From assembly GCA_016432265.1 (NCBI GenBank), contig CP066681.1, positions 372,001-436,000 on the forward strand: a stretch of 64,000 nt of DNA. The letters run 5' to 3'. This DNA comes from Micavibrio aeruginosavorus (lineage in GTDB: Bacteria; Pseudomonadota; Alphaproteobacteria; Micavibrionales; Micavibrionaceae). Under the pieces are notes generated by a model that saw nothing but the letters and a program-made list of their open reading frames with translations, did no database searches and was not told the DNA's origin. The translations under genes and the position numbers were made by a program. This document shows positions 33,942 through 42,766 of this stretch, piece by piece. Numbering within the stretch: position 1 is the stretch's first letter; each line of letters starts with the position of its first letter.

Positions 33942-34784
33942 ATGGCTACTAAGACAGAGAAGTTCCTGAATTATATCCATTTTATGTCCTTTTTGTTGAT
34001 GCCGTGCGTGGCGCAGGCGGCCGAAAGCTCTTGGGCCAAGGCTGACTTCGTAAAGGCGCGTCTTATAACAGCGCAATCAAGTGTCGGGTCGCAGGCGAGC
34101 ATCCGGGCGGTGCTGGATCTTGAAATGGAACCTGAGTGGCATATTTACTGGCGCATGCCGGGGGATGGTGGTTTACCGCCCGACCTTGACTGGACGGCAT
34201 CACAGAACCTGAAAGAAGCCGTTATGGGTTGGCCTGCGCCACGTCGCTTCGAATATGAGGGGCTTTATGGCTTTGGTTACAAGGACGCGGCCCGTCTGCC
34301 CATTACCTTGACCCCTGAAAAATCAGGCGAACCAGTCGCTTTATCTGTGCAGGCTGACATCATGGTTTGCAAGGATCTTTGTGTGCCGCAAGCTCTGACG
34401 CTTTCTCTGACATTGCCGGTTGGCACAGGAGAGGAAGATGCGCAGGCCTCTCTTGTCGAACAAGAGTTTGCCTCGTTGCCGCCGCGGGAAAATCAACCTG
34501 ATATCCGAATTGACAACGTTGTGCTGGGGCCGAAGGCGATCGTCGTGCAGGCTTATCTGGCACAGGGATTCGAGGGGGCAGACCTTTTTGCGGAGGCCGG
34601 TACAGGTGTCTATATGTTGGCGCCGCCCGTTATCACGCCGGATGATAAAGATCCGCGTCAAGCATCGTTGCTGATCGCAGCCCCTGAAGGCGTTGACAAT
34701 CTGGCGCAGGCCATCATGGGCAAGAGTCTGACGCTTACGCTCGTTAAGGATGATCGCGCTATTGAACGCACATTCGATTTCTGA
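33942..34784 (+). CDS. Secreted DsbD N-terminal-domain-like protein
   Basis: 280 aa. The start at 33942 follows GGAG and gives a signal peptide (YIHFMSFLLMPCVAQA, cut near AQA-AES). The body resembles the alpha domain of DsbD/ScsB: WHIYWRMPGDGGLPPDLDW, APRRFEYEGLYGFGYKDAARLPI, and the Cys pair in IMVCKDLCVPQ that exchanges disulfides in that family. The membrane and thioredoxin domains of DsbD are missing, so it would need a partner to supply electrons. Role in periplasmic thiol chemistry is inferred. It ends immediately before the convergent mrcA stop. Confidence 0.82.
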   Translation: MATKTEKFLNYIHFMSFLLMPCVAQAAESSWAKADFVKARLITAQSSVGSQASIRAVLDLEMEPEWHIYWRMPGDGGLPPDLDWTASQNLKEAVMGWPAPRRFEYEGLYGFGYKDAARLPITLTPEKSGEPVALSVQADIMVCKDLCVPQALTLSLTLPVGTGEEDAQASLVEQEFASLPPRENQPDIRIDNVVLGPKAIVVQAYLAQGFEGADLFAEAGTGVYMLAPPVITPDDKDPRQASLLIAAPEGVDNLAQAIMGKSLTLTLVKDDRAIERTFDF

Positions 34785-37217
34785 TTAGTAGATTCCACCG
34801 GTTCCCAGCGTTGCGGCGCTATCGGTGATATCGCTGCTGAGTGATGGCAAGTTGCTGATGCCATTCGCATCGAGGATAAACATCTGGTTGGAAGGTTCGT
34901 TACCCGCCAGGAACGCCTCCCAGATTAACTTGCTGTCGCCCGGTTGTGCCAGCGCGCCGGTAGCGGCATTGATTTGCACCTGTTTGATTCCAGGCGGAAC
35001 GCGGAAAGGTGTGGGGGGCACGTCTTTCAGGGCGGTTTCCATGAATTCCCGGAAGATAGGCACCGAGAGGGATGAGCCGGTTTCACGTTTGCCCAGCGAT
35101 TCCGGGCTGTCGAAGCCGACATATACACCCACGGCCAGATCCGGGGTGAAGCCAACGAACCAGGCGTCGCGCGATTCGTTGGTCGTGCCTGTTTTTCCTG
35201 CCAGCGGATACCCCAGTTCCTTTAACTTGACGGCCGTTCCGCGTTCGACAACCCCTTCGAGTATTGAAACCATCTGGTAGGCATAACGCGGGTCGGTAAG
35301 TTGTTCCCGGTTATCGGGAATAACGGGTGTGTACTGGTTGTTCCATTCCAGTAAGGGCCCGCAATTCTCACAAGGGCGCTGATCGTGGCGGTAAATGGTG
35401 GCGCCACGGCGATCTTGAATCCGGTCGATCAATGTAGGGGTGATTTTCTTTCCACCGTTGACCAATTGGGCGTAGGCTGTTGTCATGCGTAAAACGGTGG
35501 TTTCGCCCGCGCCTAGGGAATAGGCTAGATGCGGCTCCATTTTCTCGACGACGCCGAATTTCTGCACTGTCTCGATGATTGATTCCATGCCAAGGAAATG
35601 CGCAAGCCTGACCGTCATCAGGTTGCGCGATTTTTCAACCCCGACCCGCAATGGCGTGGGGCCAAAATATTCGCCCTTGTAATTCGAAGGGCGCCACTTC
35701 GGCATTCCGGGGCCCTGATCGATCACAATGGGGGCATCCAGAATCAGTGTTGCGGGGGTAAACCCTTTTTCCAGGGCGGTCAGGTAAACAAACGGCTTGA
35801 AAGCCGATCCCGGCTGGCGCTTGGCTTGTGTGGCCCGGTTGAAGACGCTTTGTTTGTGGCTCCACCCGCCCTGAATGGCCAGAACCCGCCCGGTGTGAGG
35901 GTCAAGAGCGACCAAGGCGCCGTTGACACGGGGTATTTGTCGCAGCGCGTAAGTGGTCTTGAGTCCGTCCTCGGGGGCGGCCTCCACCATGATGATATCG
36001 CCCGTATTGACGACCTGACGCATGGCCGCGGGTTCTGCGCTGAACCCTCCTTGCTCAAGGCGCTTCTTGGCCCACGACACATTTTTCAACGGCAGGATTC
36101 CCCGGCCATTATCGGCAAATCCCAATGTGGCGTTATCGACACTGACATCCAGAACGGTGGCTAGTTGCCAGTTTGTCAGCATGGCGTCGGGTCTTTTGGT
36201 GGTGGCAAGAACGTCTCGCCAATTCTCAAGTGATGGTAATGTGCTTACCGGGCCGCGCCACCCCCAGCGCCGATCGTAGGCCATCAGCCCGTTTTGCAAT
36301 GCGCGCTCTGCGGTTTCCTGCAAACGGGGGTCAACGGTTGTACGTACGGCAAGACCGCCGCCGTACAGGCTTGACTCCCCATATTTTTCTGCCAATTCAC
36401 GGCGTACTTCTTCGGCGAAGTAAGGGGCATCGACCGGCCTGTTTTCGGCGCGTGTGACAATCAATGGTTTGGCTTTGGTGGTCTCGGCTTGTTCGGCGGT
36501 GATATAGCCGTCTTTTTGCATGCGGCCAATAACCCAGTTTCGCCTTTCCGTCGCGCGTTCAGCGTGGCGTTCAGGATTGTAATTATTCGGGGCCTTGGGG
36601 AGGGCCGCCAGATAAGCCATCTCCTCTATCGTCAGGTCTTCGAGCGGCTTGTTGAAGTAGTTAAGGGCGGCGGCGGCCACACCGTAAGAGCCCTCCCCCA
36701 GGTAAATTTCGTTCAAGTACAATTCAAGCAGGCGGTCTTTGCTCAGTGCCTTTTCCATGCGGAATGCCAGCAGAGCCTCTCGGATCTTGCGCTTATAAGT
36801 GGCTTCCGGCGAGAGCAGAAAATTCTTGGCGACTTGCTGGGTGATGGTGGAGGCCCCTCTGGGGCGACCGCCATGAGCGAGGTTGCCCACAGCAGCATTC
36901 GCAATCGCAAAGAAGTCTACGCCTTCGTGAACGTAAAAATTCTGGTCTTCGGCGGCAATGAAAGCGTTCTTGAGCAGATCCGGAATCGCGTCGATGGGTA
37001 TGAAAACGCGTTTCTCCTTGGCGTATTCGGCCATCAGGCGCCCATCTCCAGCATAAAGCCGTGTCAGTACAGGAGGCTGGTACTCTTTCAACTGGGAATA
37101 ATCCGGCAGATCCTGTCCATAATAGGAGATGGCGTAAATGATAGTGCCGACCCCGGCCAAGACGCCCAGCATGCCGATAGAAAAAACCGCTAAAAATAGA
37201 TAAGTCAGGAAACGCAT
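34785..37217 (-). CDS. mrcA: Penicillin-binding protein 1A (bifunctional transglycosylase/transpeptidase)
   Basis: 810 aa. One N-terminal membrane anchor (FLAVFSIGMLGVLAGVGTIIYAI). Glycosyltransferase 51 domain: AAEDQNFYVHEGVDFFAIANAA (catalytic Glu), RGASTITQQVAKNFLL, and RMEKALSKDRLLELYLNEIYLGEGSYGVAAAA. An OB-like insert follows (residues about 320-430). Transpeptidase domain: SxxK in PGSAFKPFVYL, SRN in VEKSRNLMTVRL, KTG in AGKTGTTNESRDAW. It polymerises and cross-links peptidoglycan. It is head-on to the DsbD-like gene and near alr, VanX-like and mltG functions. Confidence 0.97.
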   Translation of the reverse strand: MRFLTYLFLAVFSIGMLGVLAGVGTIIYAISYYGQDLPDYSQLKEYQPPVLTRLYAGDGRLMAEYAKEKRVFIPIDAIPDLLKNAFIAAEDQNFYVHEGVDFFAIANAAVGNLAHGGRPRGASTITQQVAKNFLLSPEATYKRKIREALLAFRMEKALSKDRLLELYLNEIYLGEGSYGVAAAALNYFNKPLEDLTIEEMAYLAALPKAPNNYNPERHAERATERRNWVIGRMQKDGYITAEQAETTKAKPLIVTRAENRPVDAPYFAEEVRRELAEKYGESSLYGGGLAVRTTVDPRLQETAERALQNGLMAYDRRWGWRGPVSTLPSLENWRDVLATTKRPDAMLTNWQLATVLDVSVDNATLGFADNGRGILPLKNVSWAKKRLEQGGFSAEPAAMRQVVNTGDIIMVEAAPEDGLKTTYALRQIPRVNGALVALDPHTGRVLAIQGGWSHKQSVFNRATQAKRQPGSAFKPFVYLTALEKGFTPATLILDAPIVIDQGPGMPKWRPSNYKGEYFGPTPLRVGVEKSRNLMTVRLAHFLGMESIIETVQKFGVVEKMEPHLAYSLGAGETTVLRMTTAYAQLVNGGKKITPTLIDRIQDRRGATIYRHDQRPCENCGPLLEWNNQYTPVIPDNREQLTDPRYAYQMVSILEGVVERGTAVKLKELGYPLAGKTGTTNESRDAWFVGFTPDLAVGVYVGFDSPESLGKRETGSSLSVPIFREFMETALKDVPPTPFRVPPGIKQVQINAATGALAQPGDSKLIWEAFLAGNEPSNQMFILDANGISNLPSLSSDITDSAATLGTGGIY

Positions 37218-37270
37218 AACCCTATATTACATGGGATTATGGCGGGGAAAAGGCCTAAAACCCGGACTTT

Positions 37271-38053
37271 TCAGACCCGGGCTTTGATATCGTCAGTGAT
37301 GGGGCCTTCAGCGCGGCCATGGATGAATTGATCGACATAATCGTTGCCGGAACGATCCAGACTGGATACCGGCCCCTGCCAGATAATTTTGCCCTGATAG
37401 ATCATGGCGACTTCATCGGCAATCTTGCGGGCGCTGGCCAGATCATGCGTAATGGAGAGGGTGGTTGCCCCCAATTGTTTTACAGATTTCACGATCAGGT
37501 TATTGATGACGTCGGCCATGATCGGGTCGAGACCGGTAGTGGGTTCGTCAAAAAAGATAATTTCTGGGTTGGCGGCAATCGCCCGGGCCAGCCCGACCCG
37601 TTTTTGCATTCCCCCAGAAAGTTCGGCGGGGAAGAGGTAGGCTGCCGATTCATCAAGGCCTACCGAGTGCAATTTCTCAAGCGCTGTATCATAGGCGGTG
37701 CGGCGGTCGACCCCGCGCCCCTGAATCAGGCCAAACGCTACATTTTCCCATACACGCAACGAGTCGAACAGGGCTGCGCCTTGGAACAGCATGCCGAATT
37801 TATGCATAACTTGGTCGCGCTCCCGTGGGGGGAGTCCTACGGATTCCCTGCCGTCTATCAGGATGGAGCCCTCATCGGGATGCAGTAACCCGAGAATACA
37901 TTTCAGGGCCACGGATTTTCCGGTTCCAGAGCCACCGATAATCACCAGCGATTTTCCGGGGCTGATTTTCAGATCAACGCCTTGCAGCACTTTTTTGGGG
38001 CCAAAGGCTTTCTTGACGTTTTTAAGTTCCAGCTTGGGTGTGACGTCATTCAT
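37271..38053 (-). CDS. mlaF: Phospholipid ABC transporter ATP-binding protein MlaF
   Basis: ATPase of the Mla system, which moves phospholipids between membranes to preserve outer-membrane asymmetry. 260 aa. Walker A is GGSGTGKSVALKCILGLL, the ABC signature LSGGMQKRVGLARAIAANPEI, Walker B IIFFDEPTTGLDP, and the Q-loop region FGMLFQGAALFDSL with the MlaF-like HTDLASARKIADEVAMIY region (HDLASARK). The ATG overlaps the mlaE stop by four bases. MlaD and MlaC genes are not seen nearby. Confidence 0.95.
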   Translation of the reverse strand: MNDVTPKLELKNVKKAFGPKKVLQGVDLKISPGKSLVIIGGSGTGKSVALKCILGLLHPDEGSILIDGRESVGLPPRERDQVMHKFGMLFQGAALFDSLRVWENVAFGLIQGRGVDRRTAYDTALEKLHSVGLDESAAYLFPAELSGGMQKRVGLARAIAANPEIIFFDEPTTGLDPIMADVINNLIVKSVKQLGATTLSITHDLASARKIADEVAMIYQGKIIWQGPVSSLDRSGNDYVDQFIHGRAEGPITDDIKARV

Positions 38054-38877
38054 GAAAAGAATACCTGTGTCAGGACGTAGTTGAAGATCAGGATCAGGAT
38101 CGAGGACGATACTACCGCGTTTGTAGTGGCTGCCCCCACGCCTTGCGCGCCGCGCTGGGAGTTAAAGCCGTGATAGCACCCCATCAGGGAAACGATAAAC
38201 CCGAAAGCGGCAGCTTTGACCAGACCGGAAATCACATCCATATTCTCAAGAATATCCCACGTTTGTGTCAGGTAAGAATTCGGGTTGAATCCCAGCTTGT
38301 GTATACTGACGATATAGCCGCCATAGACGCCGATAATATCGCCAATCAGCACCAGCAGGGGCAGCATCAACGTGCCGGCGATCACCCGGGGGGCGATCAG
38401 GTATTTGAACGGATTGACAGACAATGTCACCAGCGCGTCGATTTGCTCGGTCACGCGCATCGTGCCGATCTCGGCCGCAATCGCCGCTCCTACGCGCCCA
38501 GCTACCATCAGGCCGGCCAGCACCGGGGAGAGTTCCCGTGTGACGGAGAGAACCACCACACCGGCGATTGCGGATTCGGCGTTGAAGCGAGAGAAACCCG
38601 TGTAACTTTGCAAGGCTAGAACCATCCCGGTGAACAGTGCTGTCATTCCAACCACGGGCAGGGAATAATAGCCGATATCCATGAATTGGCGGGCAACCAG
38701 TTTCGGAAAGAAGGGGGGGCGGAACACATGGCTGATCGACTCGCCTATAAACAAGCCAAGTCGGCCGGTTACCTGTAAAAACGCCATCAGGGTGCGACCG
38801 ATCCGGGCGCAAAAATCCAGCAGGCCGTCGACGGGTGAGGGCTTTATCGCCTGATCCTGTTTCACATCGCTAACCAT
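38050..38877 (-). CDS. mlaE: Phospholipid ABC transporter permease MlaE
   Basis: 275 aa from the start MVSDVKQDQAIKPSPVD (AAGGAAG site upstream); an open frame continues up to 38973 but with no good site. Five to six membrane spans are visible. Family motifs: PPFFPKLVARQFMDIGYYSLPVVGMTALFTGMVLALQSYTGF, then VVLSVTRELSPVLAGLMVAGRVGAAIAAEIGTMRVTEQIDAL, the EQIDAL coupling helix, and MGCYHGFNSQRGAQGVGAATTNAVVSSSILILI. Pairs with MlaF. Confidence 0.95.
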   Translation of the reverse strand: MVSDVKQDQAIKPSPVDGLLDFCARIGRTLMAFLQVTGRLGLFIGESISHVFRPPFFPKLVARQFMDIGYYSLPVVGMTALFTGMVLALQSYTGFSRFNAESAIAGVVVLSVTRELSPVLAGLMVAGRVGAAIAAEIGTMRVTEQIDALVTLSVNPFKYLIAPRVIAGTLMLPLLVLIGDIIGVYGGYIVSIHKLGFNPNSYLTQTWDILENMDVISGLVKAAAFGFIVSLMGCYHGFNSQRGAQGVGAATTNAVVSSSILILIFNYVLTQVFFS

Positions 38878-38993
38878 TTGGTATACTCTTCCTTGTGTTG
38901 TACGGGCACCGCCATTTTTCAGCCCCTCGACCCTAGACCATTTTTGCATGAAAATCCACTGGTCGTTTATCAACTATCATATTGTTTATATTG

Positions 38994-39770
38994 ATGAATA
39001 CGCCTGCCTTGCAGCCCATAGACCCCCATGATCTTGTTCCGATGGATCTGTTGATTGCGGATTATCCTCTGCTGGTTGATGTCATGTATGCCGGATCGGG
39101 CAGTTTTTGCGGCCCGGTCTACCGTCCGGCGGCCCGGCTCTCGTTGCATCGACATATGGCCGAGATCGTTCTGGTCGCCGCCCGTCTGTTATTTGAGCGG
39201 ACGGGGGCGCAACTCGAACTTTATGACGGCCTCCGGACGACAACAGTCCAGCGATTGATTTGCGAAACGCCGATTGTCAGGGCGCATCCGCACTGGACAG
39301 CCGAAGGGCCGCTTCGCATGTTTGCGCCGCCGGGGAAGGGGGGGCATCCGCGCGGCATGGCGATTGATCTTTCGATTCGGGGGGCAGACGGCGCCTTGTT
39401 TGATATGGGCACAACCGTCGATGCGTTGCCGGAAGGCGGGGCTGACGCCACCCATAATCCGGCTCACCGTGAATATGCCAGGTTGGACGAAGCTATACAG
39501 CGGAACCGCGACTGCCTGACAAATTGCTTGCTGGAGGCTGCTGGCTTTCTAGGCAAGCCTTTGAAGCCTTTAATCACGGAATGGTGGGACTATCGTTTTC
39601 CCGACGAGGTGTATAATCTCTATGCGCCATTGGCTGATGAGGACGTGCCGCCAGCGTTGCGGTTGAGTAATGAGGTGCCGGAAGATCAGGGTTGCCCCGA
39701 ATTCCCGGATGGGCACTACGGCGCTTTGGCGGAAATCGTATCTCAGACGGCGTCGCGATATATCCGTTGA
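38994..39770 (+). CDS. VanX-like D-alanyl-D-alanine dipeptidase
   Basis: 258 aa, Zn-dependent M15D-type peptidase. Seen are YDGLRTTTVQR (the transition-state Arg), the zinc motif GGHPRGMAIDLSI (S/G-H-x-x-G-x-x-x-D), and TEWWDYRFP, the E-W-W-x-[HY] motif holding the catalytic Glu; the last position is Tyr rather than the usual His, so the third zinc ligand is uncertain. VanX and its relatives (for example E. coli DdpX) cut D-Ala-D-Ala. No signal peptide, so a cytoplasmic location is likely. It overlaps alr tail-to-tail by 28 bases. Confidence 0.85.
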   Translation: MNTPALQPIDPHDLVPMDLLIADYPLLVDVMYAGSGSFCGPVYRPAARLSLHRHMAEIVLVAARLLFERTGAQLELYDGLRTTTVQRLICETPIVRAHPHWTAEGPLRMFAPPGKGGHPRGMAIDLSIRGADGALFDMGTTVDALPEGGADATHNPAHREYARLDEAIQRNRDCLTNCLLEAAGFLGKPLKPLITEWWDYRFPDEVYNLYAPLADEDVPPALRLSNEVPEDQGCPEFPDGHYGALAEIVSQTASRYIR

Positions 39771-40891
39771 TAGCGCGCCCCGAGGTTGGTCAGAACTTCA
39801 TAACCGATCGTGTCCGCGCTTTTCGCCAGTTGGTCGGCGCTTTGGTGCGGCCCTAAAACCTCAAGCCAGTCTCCGGGCTGCGGCAGAGAATCTTTCAGAT
39901 GAGACAGGTCAACCGTGACAAGATCCATCGAAACGCGACCAACGACCGGGCAGGGAATGCCGCGCCAGTATAACCTGGCTTTGCCGCCATTTGCGCGGTG
40001 GAACCCGTCGGCGTAACCCAGAGCGACAGTGGCCGTCAGCGCTGGGCTTGTGAAAATATGCGTGGCGCTATAACCGATGCTTTCGCCTTTTTTCAAGGTG
40101 CGGGTCTGCAGGATGCGGGCATCCAGCGCGACCACCGGATGCATCGGATTGGAGGTTTCGGGCGTCGGATTCAGTCCGTAAATCGCCATCCCCGGACGTA
40201 CAAGATCGAAATGGTAATCGCTGTGACGGAAAATGCCCGAGGAATTCGCCAGCGATTTTTGTGCCCGCGGGAAATGTCTGGCGAACAGGGAAAAGCGCTC
40301 ATACTGGCTTTGCGTCAACGGGTGGTATTTCTCATCGGCGCAGGCGAAGTGGCTCATGACAAGGATCACATCAAGGCCACGCACCAAGGCGGGATCTTGA
40401 ATCAGCATGGCGGCTTCGCTTTCTGATAACCCCAGACGGTTCATGCCTGTATCAAGATGAATGATGGCGGGTAAAATCTTGCCGGATCGCCGCGCGCCAT
40501 CGCGCCACAAGGCGATGTCATGCAGGCTGTTTAAGACTGGTTCGATTTGATGTGCGATGTATTCGTCGGCTGCTTCGGGCAGGCCGCCACCCAGCACAGC
40601 GATTTCGGCAAGGGGAAGAATCCGTCGCAGGGTCAGGGCTTCCTCCGGTGTTGCGACAAAAAAACGGCGACTCCCCCGCCCAAACAGCACGGGGGCCGCT
40701 TTATCCATCCCAATGCCATAACTATTGGCTTTGACCACGCCAGCGAGCTTGCACTCAGGCCCAACCTGACGGGATAAAACGTCATGATTGGCGGCGATCG
40801 CCCCAAGGTCAATCGTTAACCGGCCCAAAACGGCGGCTGAGTTGATAGATTTGTCAATTGGTGCAGCGGTTTGGATCTGCCGTAAAAACAT
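39743..40891 (-). CDS. alr: Alanine racemase
   Basis: PLP enzyme interconverting L- and D-alanine for peptidoglycan. 382 aa. The PLP lysine is K54 in GVVKANSYGIGMDKAAPVL; VHLDTGMNRLGL-like sequence is present as IIHLDTGMNRLGLSESE; the catalytic tyrosine is in IGYSATHIF; and PVVGRVSMDLVTVDLSHL is the conserved C-terminal barrel element. It lies in an rpsF-rpsR-rplI-dnaB-(other)-alr arrangement common in alphaproteobacteria. Confidence 0.97.
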   Translation of the reverse strand: MFLRQIQTAAPIDKSINSAAVLGRLTIDLGAIAANHDVLSRQVGPECKLAGVVKANSYGIGMDKAAPVLFGRGSRRFFVATPEEALTLRRILPLAEIAVLGGGLPEAADEYIAHQIEPVLNSLHDIALWRDGARRSGKILPAIIHLDTGMNRLGLSESEAAMLIQDPALVRGLDVILVMSHFACADEKYHPLTQSQYERFSLFARHFPRAQKSLANSSGIFRHSDYHFDLVRPGMAIYGLNPTPETSNPMHPVVALDARILQTRTLKKGESIGYSATHIFTSPALTATVALGYADGFHRANGGKARLYWRGIPCPVVGRVSMDLVTVDLSHLKDSLPQPGDWLEVLGPHQSADQLAKSADTIGYEVLTNLGARYQRIYRDAV

Positions 40892-41191
40892 GATTAACCC
40901 TACAGGCTTGATTATGAATTCTCAAGAGGGGTATGTTACAGATTTTTATTGTTTTATTGCTTAGTAACTGCTATTTTTTATAAGGTTATTATAAAAACAG
41001 CGAGTTGAACGAAATAATTAATAATTCCCAATCCTTGGGGGGATTACAGAAGGAATAATCTGACAGGTTTTCGCGTCCTAAGCGTATTGAACTTCACCCG
41101 GCCTTGTCTGCCGGGTGATTTTTTTACGGTTACTTTTCCCGGCCGCCTTTTGTCTGGCTCTCGGTTACAATCCCTTTGTCGAGGTTCTTTC
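40892..41191. other. 300-bp intergenic region between alr and the GT-C gene
   Basis: Very A+T-rich from about 40915 to 41030, then more G+C. It must hold promoters for the divergent alr and GT-C genes. The main visible feature is the terminator at 41094-41125, which implies transcription that ends before the 41192 gene. Confidence 0.5.
41094..41125 (+). terminator. Intrinsic terminator upstream of the GT-C gene
   Basis: TCACCCGG (41094-41101), loop CCTTGTCTG, CCGGGTGA (41111-41118) followed by seven T. It sits 67 bases before the ATG at 41192, so it is either an attenuator of that gene or the end of a small RNA starting near 40990-41050. Confidence 0.75.
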
Positions 41192-42766
41192 ATGACGATT
41201 CGCTATCGCCCTTTTGCTGTCCCCGCCTTGTGCATGCTTTCTGTACTTATCGTTTTGATCCCTTGGGGGAAAAGTTTGCTGCGCACCCCGTTGCATAGCG
41301 ACCTAGTCTGGCTGTATGAAGCTTTTGCCCGCTGGATCGGGGGGGCAACGATGACAGGATCGGTTTTTGAGCCCAATCCGCCGTTAAGTCTGTTTAGCTA
41401 TGCCTTGCCTTATGTACTGTCATCCCTGACCGGCGTTGAAGCCCATTATACGATATTCATCTACGTCATGGCGCTGCTCGCTTTATCGGCGCTGGCGACA
41501 GGCTATGTTGTGATGAAACTGACTCGCGGTGATCAGGCTGCAACTGCTCTTGTGGTTGCTGCGTTTCTTCTCTCCCAAACCGTGATGACGAATGCCCTTT
41601 ACGGGGAGCGCGATCATCTGGTAGCGCTGGGGCTGGTGCCGTTTGTCTTGTTGCAATACGCGCTTAACCGCGGAATACGCATCGCGGCATATTGGCGCTG
41701 GCCAGTGTTTATTCTCGGGGCTTTCCTAATTTTGCTCAAGCCGCACCATGGGTTGATCCCTTTTCTTATGGTGCTTGACGGGTTGAGGCGGAATCCAGGC
41801 TGGCGTAATTTTCTGCGCGCTGATTTTATATCCCTATCGGCGCTGGTTCTGGCTTATGCAGTTCTTCTGTACTTCGTGTTTCCTGACTACATTCAAGTCA
41901 TTTTCCCGGATGTTTGGCAGCTTTACCTCTCTCAGCGCGAGGCGCGTCTGCCTGAAGTTACCGGTTATTTATTTATACCTGCAGGAGGCCTTCTGTTTTC
42001 TGCCGTGTGTCTGCGCTACCGCGCTTGTCATCCTGGTTTGGTGTTACTGTTAGGCGTTGCATCTGTGCTCAGCCTCATCCCTTACCTTGTACAGGGGAAG
42101 GGTTTTTATTATCACCTGTTTCCGGCCTTGGGGTTTTTTATTCCCGGATTAACTCTGTTATTGTTTGAATGGCTGGCTTATGAAGGCAAGCGCCGTACTT
42201 TTGCTGCCGGGTTGTCTATAACCGCGCTGACGGGGTTGGCATTGATGATATTTCCGGCTAACGGCGCTTTGCCTGATTACCGGGCCTACCGCGACATGCC
42301 TCTTACGCAGAGGGTGCGCGCGGCCTGCGAAAACAGAACGGGGTGCAGTTTTTTCATGTTCAATGACACGATGGGGATCGTGCATGAAACGGCTTATGTC
42401 ACTGGCATACGCCATGGCTCGCGCTTCCCGTCATTTTGGTTTTTGCCGGAAATGCTGAAGCATGATCGCATTTCCCCTGAAGATAGCGAGATTTTACGCC
42501 TGTCTTATGGCGGGAGGATTGCCGAGGATCTGGAGCGTTATAAACCGCCCATCCTTATCATTGGACGATTTTCGATTACCGGCCAGGGTTTTTTTGATTT
42601 TGGCGCTTACTGGGCGGTTTCAGATTCGTTTCGCACGGCATGGGAGCGCTATCGTCACGACGGTACGATCAAGATTTCCTACGGCGATTACTATCCCGGC
42701 ACCTTGGTCAAGGATTCGCCGCCAGTGACATATGATATTTATCGCCTGACCGACCCCGATCAGTAG
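41192..42766 (+). CDS. Multi-spanning membrane protein, GT-C glycosyltransferase-like
   Basis: 524 aa, about ten to eleven membrane helices followed by a soluble C-terminal domain from about residue 375. The first loop has HSDLVWLYEAFARWIGG and the second ALYGERDHLVALGL; acidic residues in such positions are typical of polyprenyl-linked sugar transferases (GT-C fold). The C-terminal domain is periplasmic by topology (YGDYYPGTLVKDSP, TYDIYRLTD). The ATG follows GAGG. The substrate is unknown; a role in lipopolysaccharide, capsule or protein glycosylation is inference. Its end overlaps the convergent dnaB by seven bases. Confidence 0.7.
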   Translation: MTIRYRPFAVPALCMLSVLIVLIPWGKSLLRTPLHSDLVWLYEAFARWIGGATMTGSVFEPNPPLSLFSYALPYVLSSLTGVEAHYTIFIYVMALLALSALATGYVVMKLTRGDQAATALVVAAFLLSQTVMTNALYGERDHLVALGLVPFVLLQYALNRGIRIAAYWRWPVFILGAFLILLKPHHGLIPFLMVLDGLRRNPGWRNFLRADFISLSALVLAYAVLLYFVFPDYIQVIFPDVWQLYLSQREARLPEVTGYLFIPAGGLLFSAVCLRYRACHPGLVLLLGVASVLSLIPYLVQGKGFYYHLFPALGFFIPGLTLLLFEWLAYEGKRRTFAAGLSITALTGLALMIFPANGALPDYRAYRDMPLTQRVRAACENRTGCSFFMFNDTMGIVHETAYVTGIRHGSRFPSFWFLPEMLKHDRISPEDSEILRLSYGGRIAEDLERYKPPILIIGRFSITGQGFFDFGAYWAVSDSFRTAWERYRHDGTIKISYGDYYPGTLVKDSPPVTYDIYRLTDPDQ

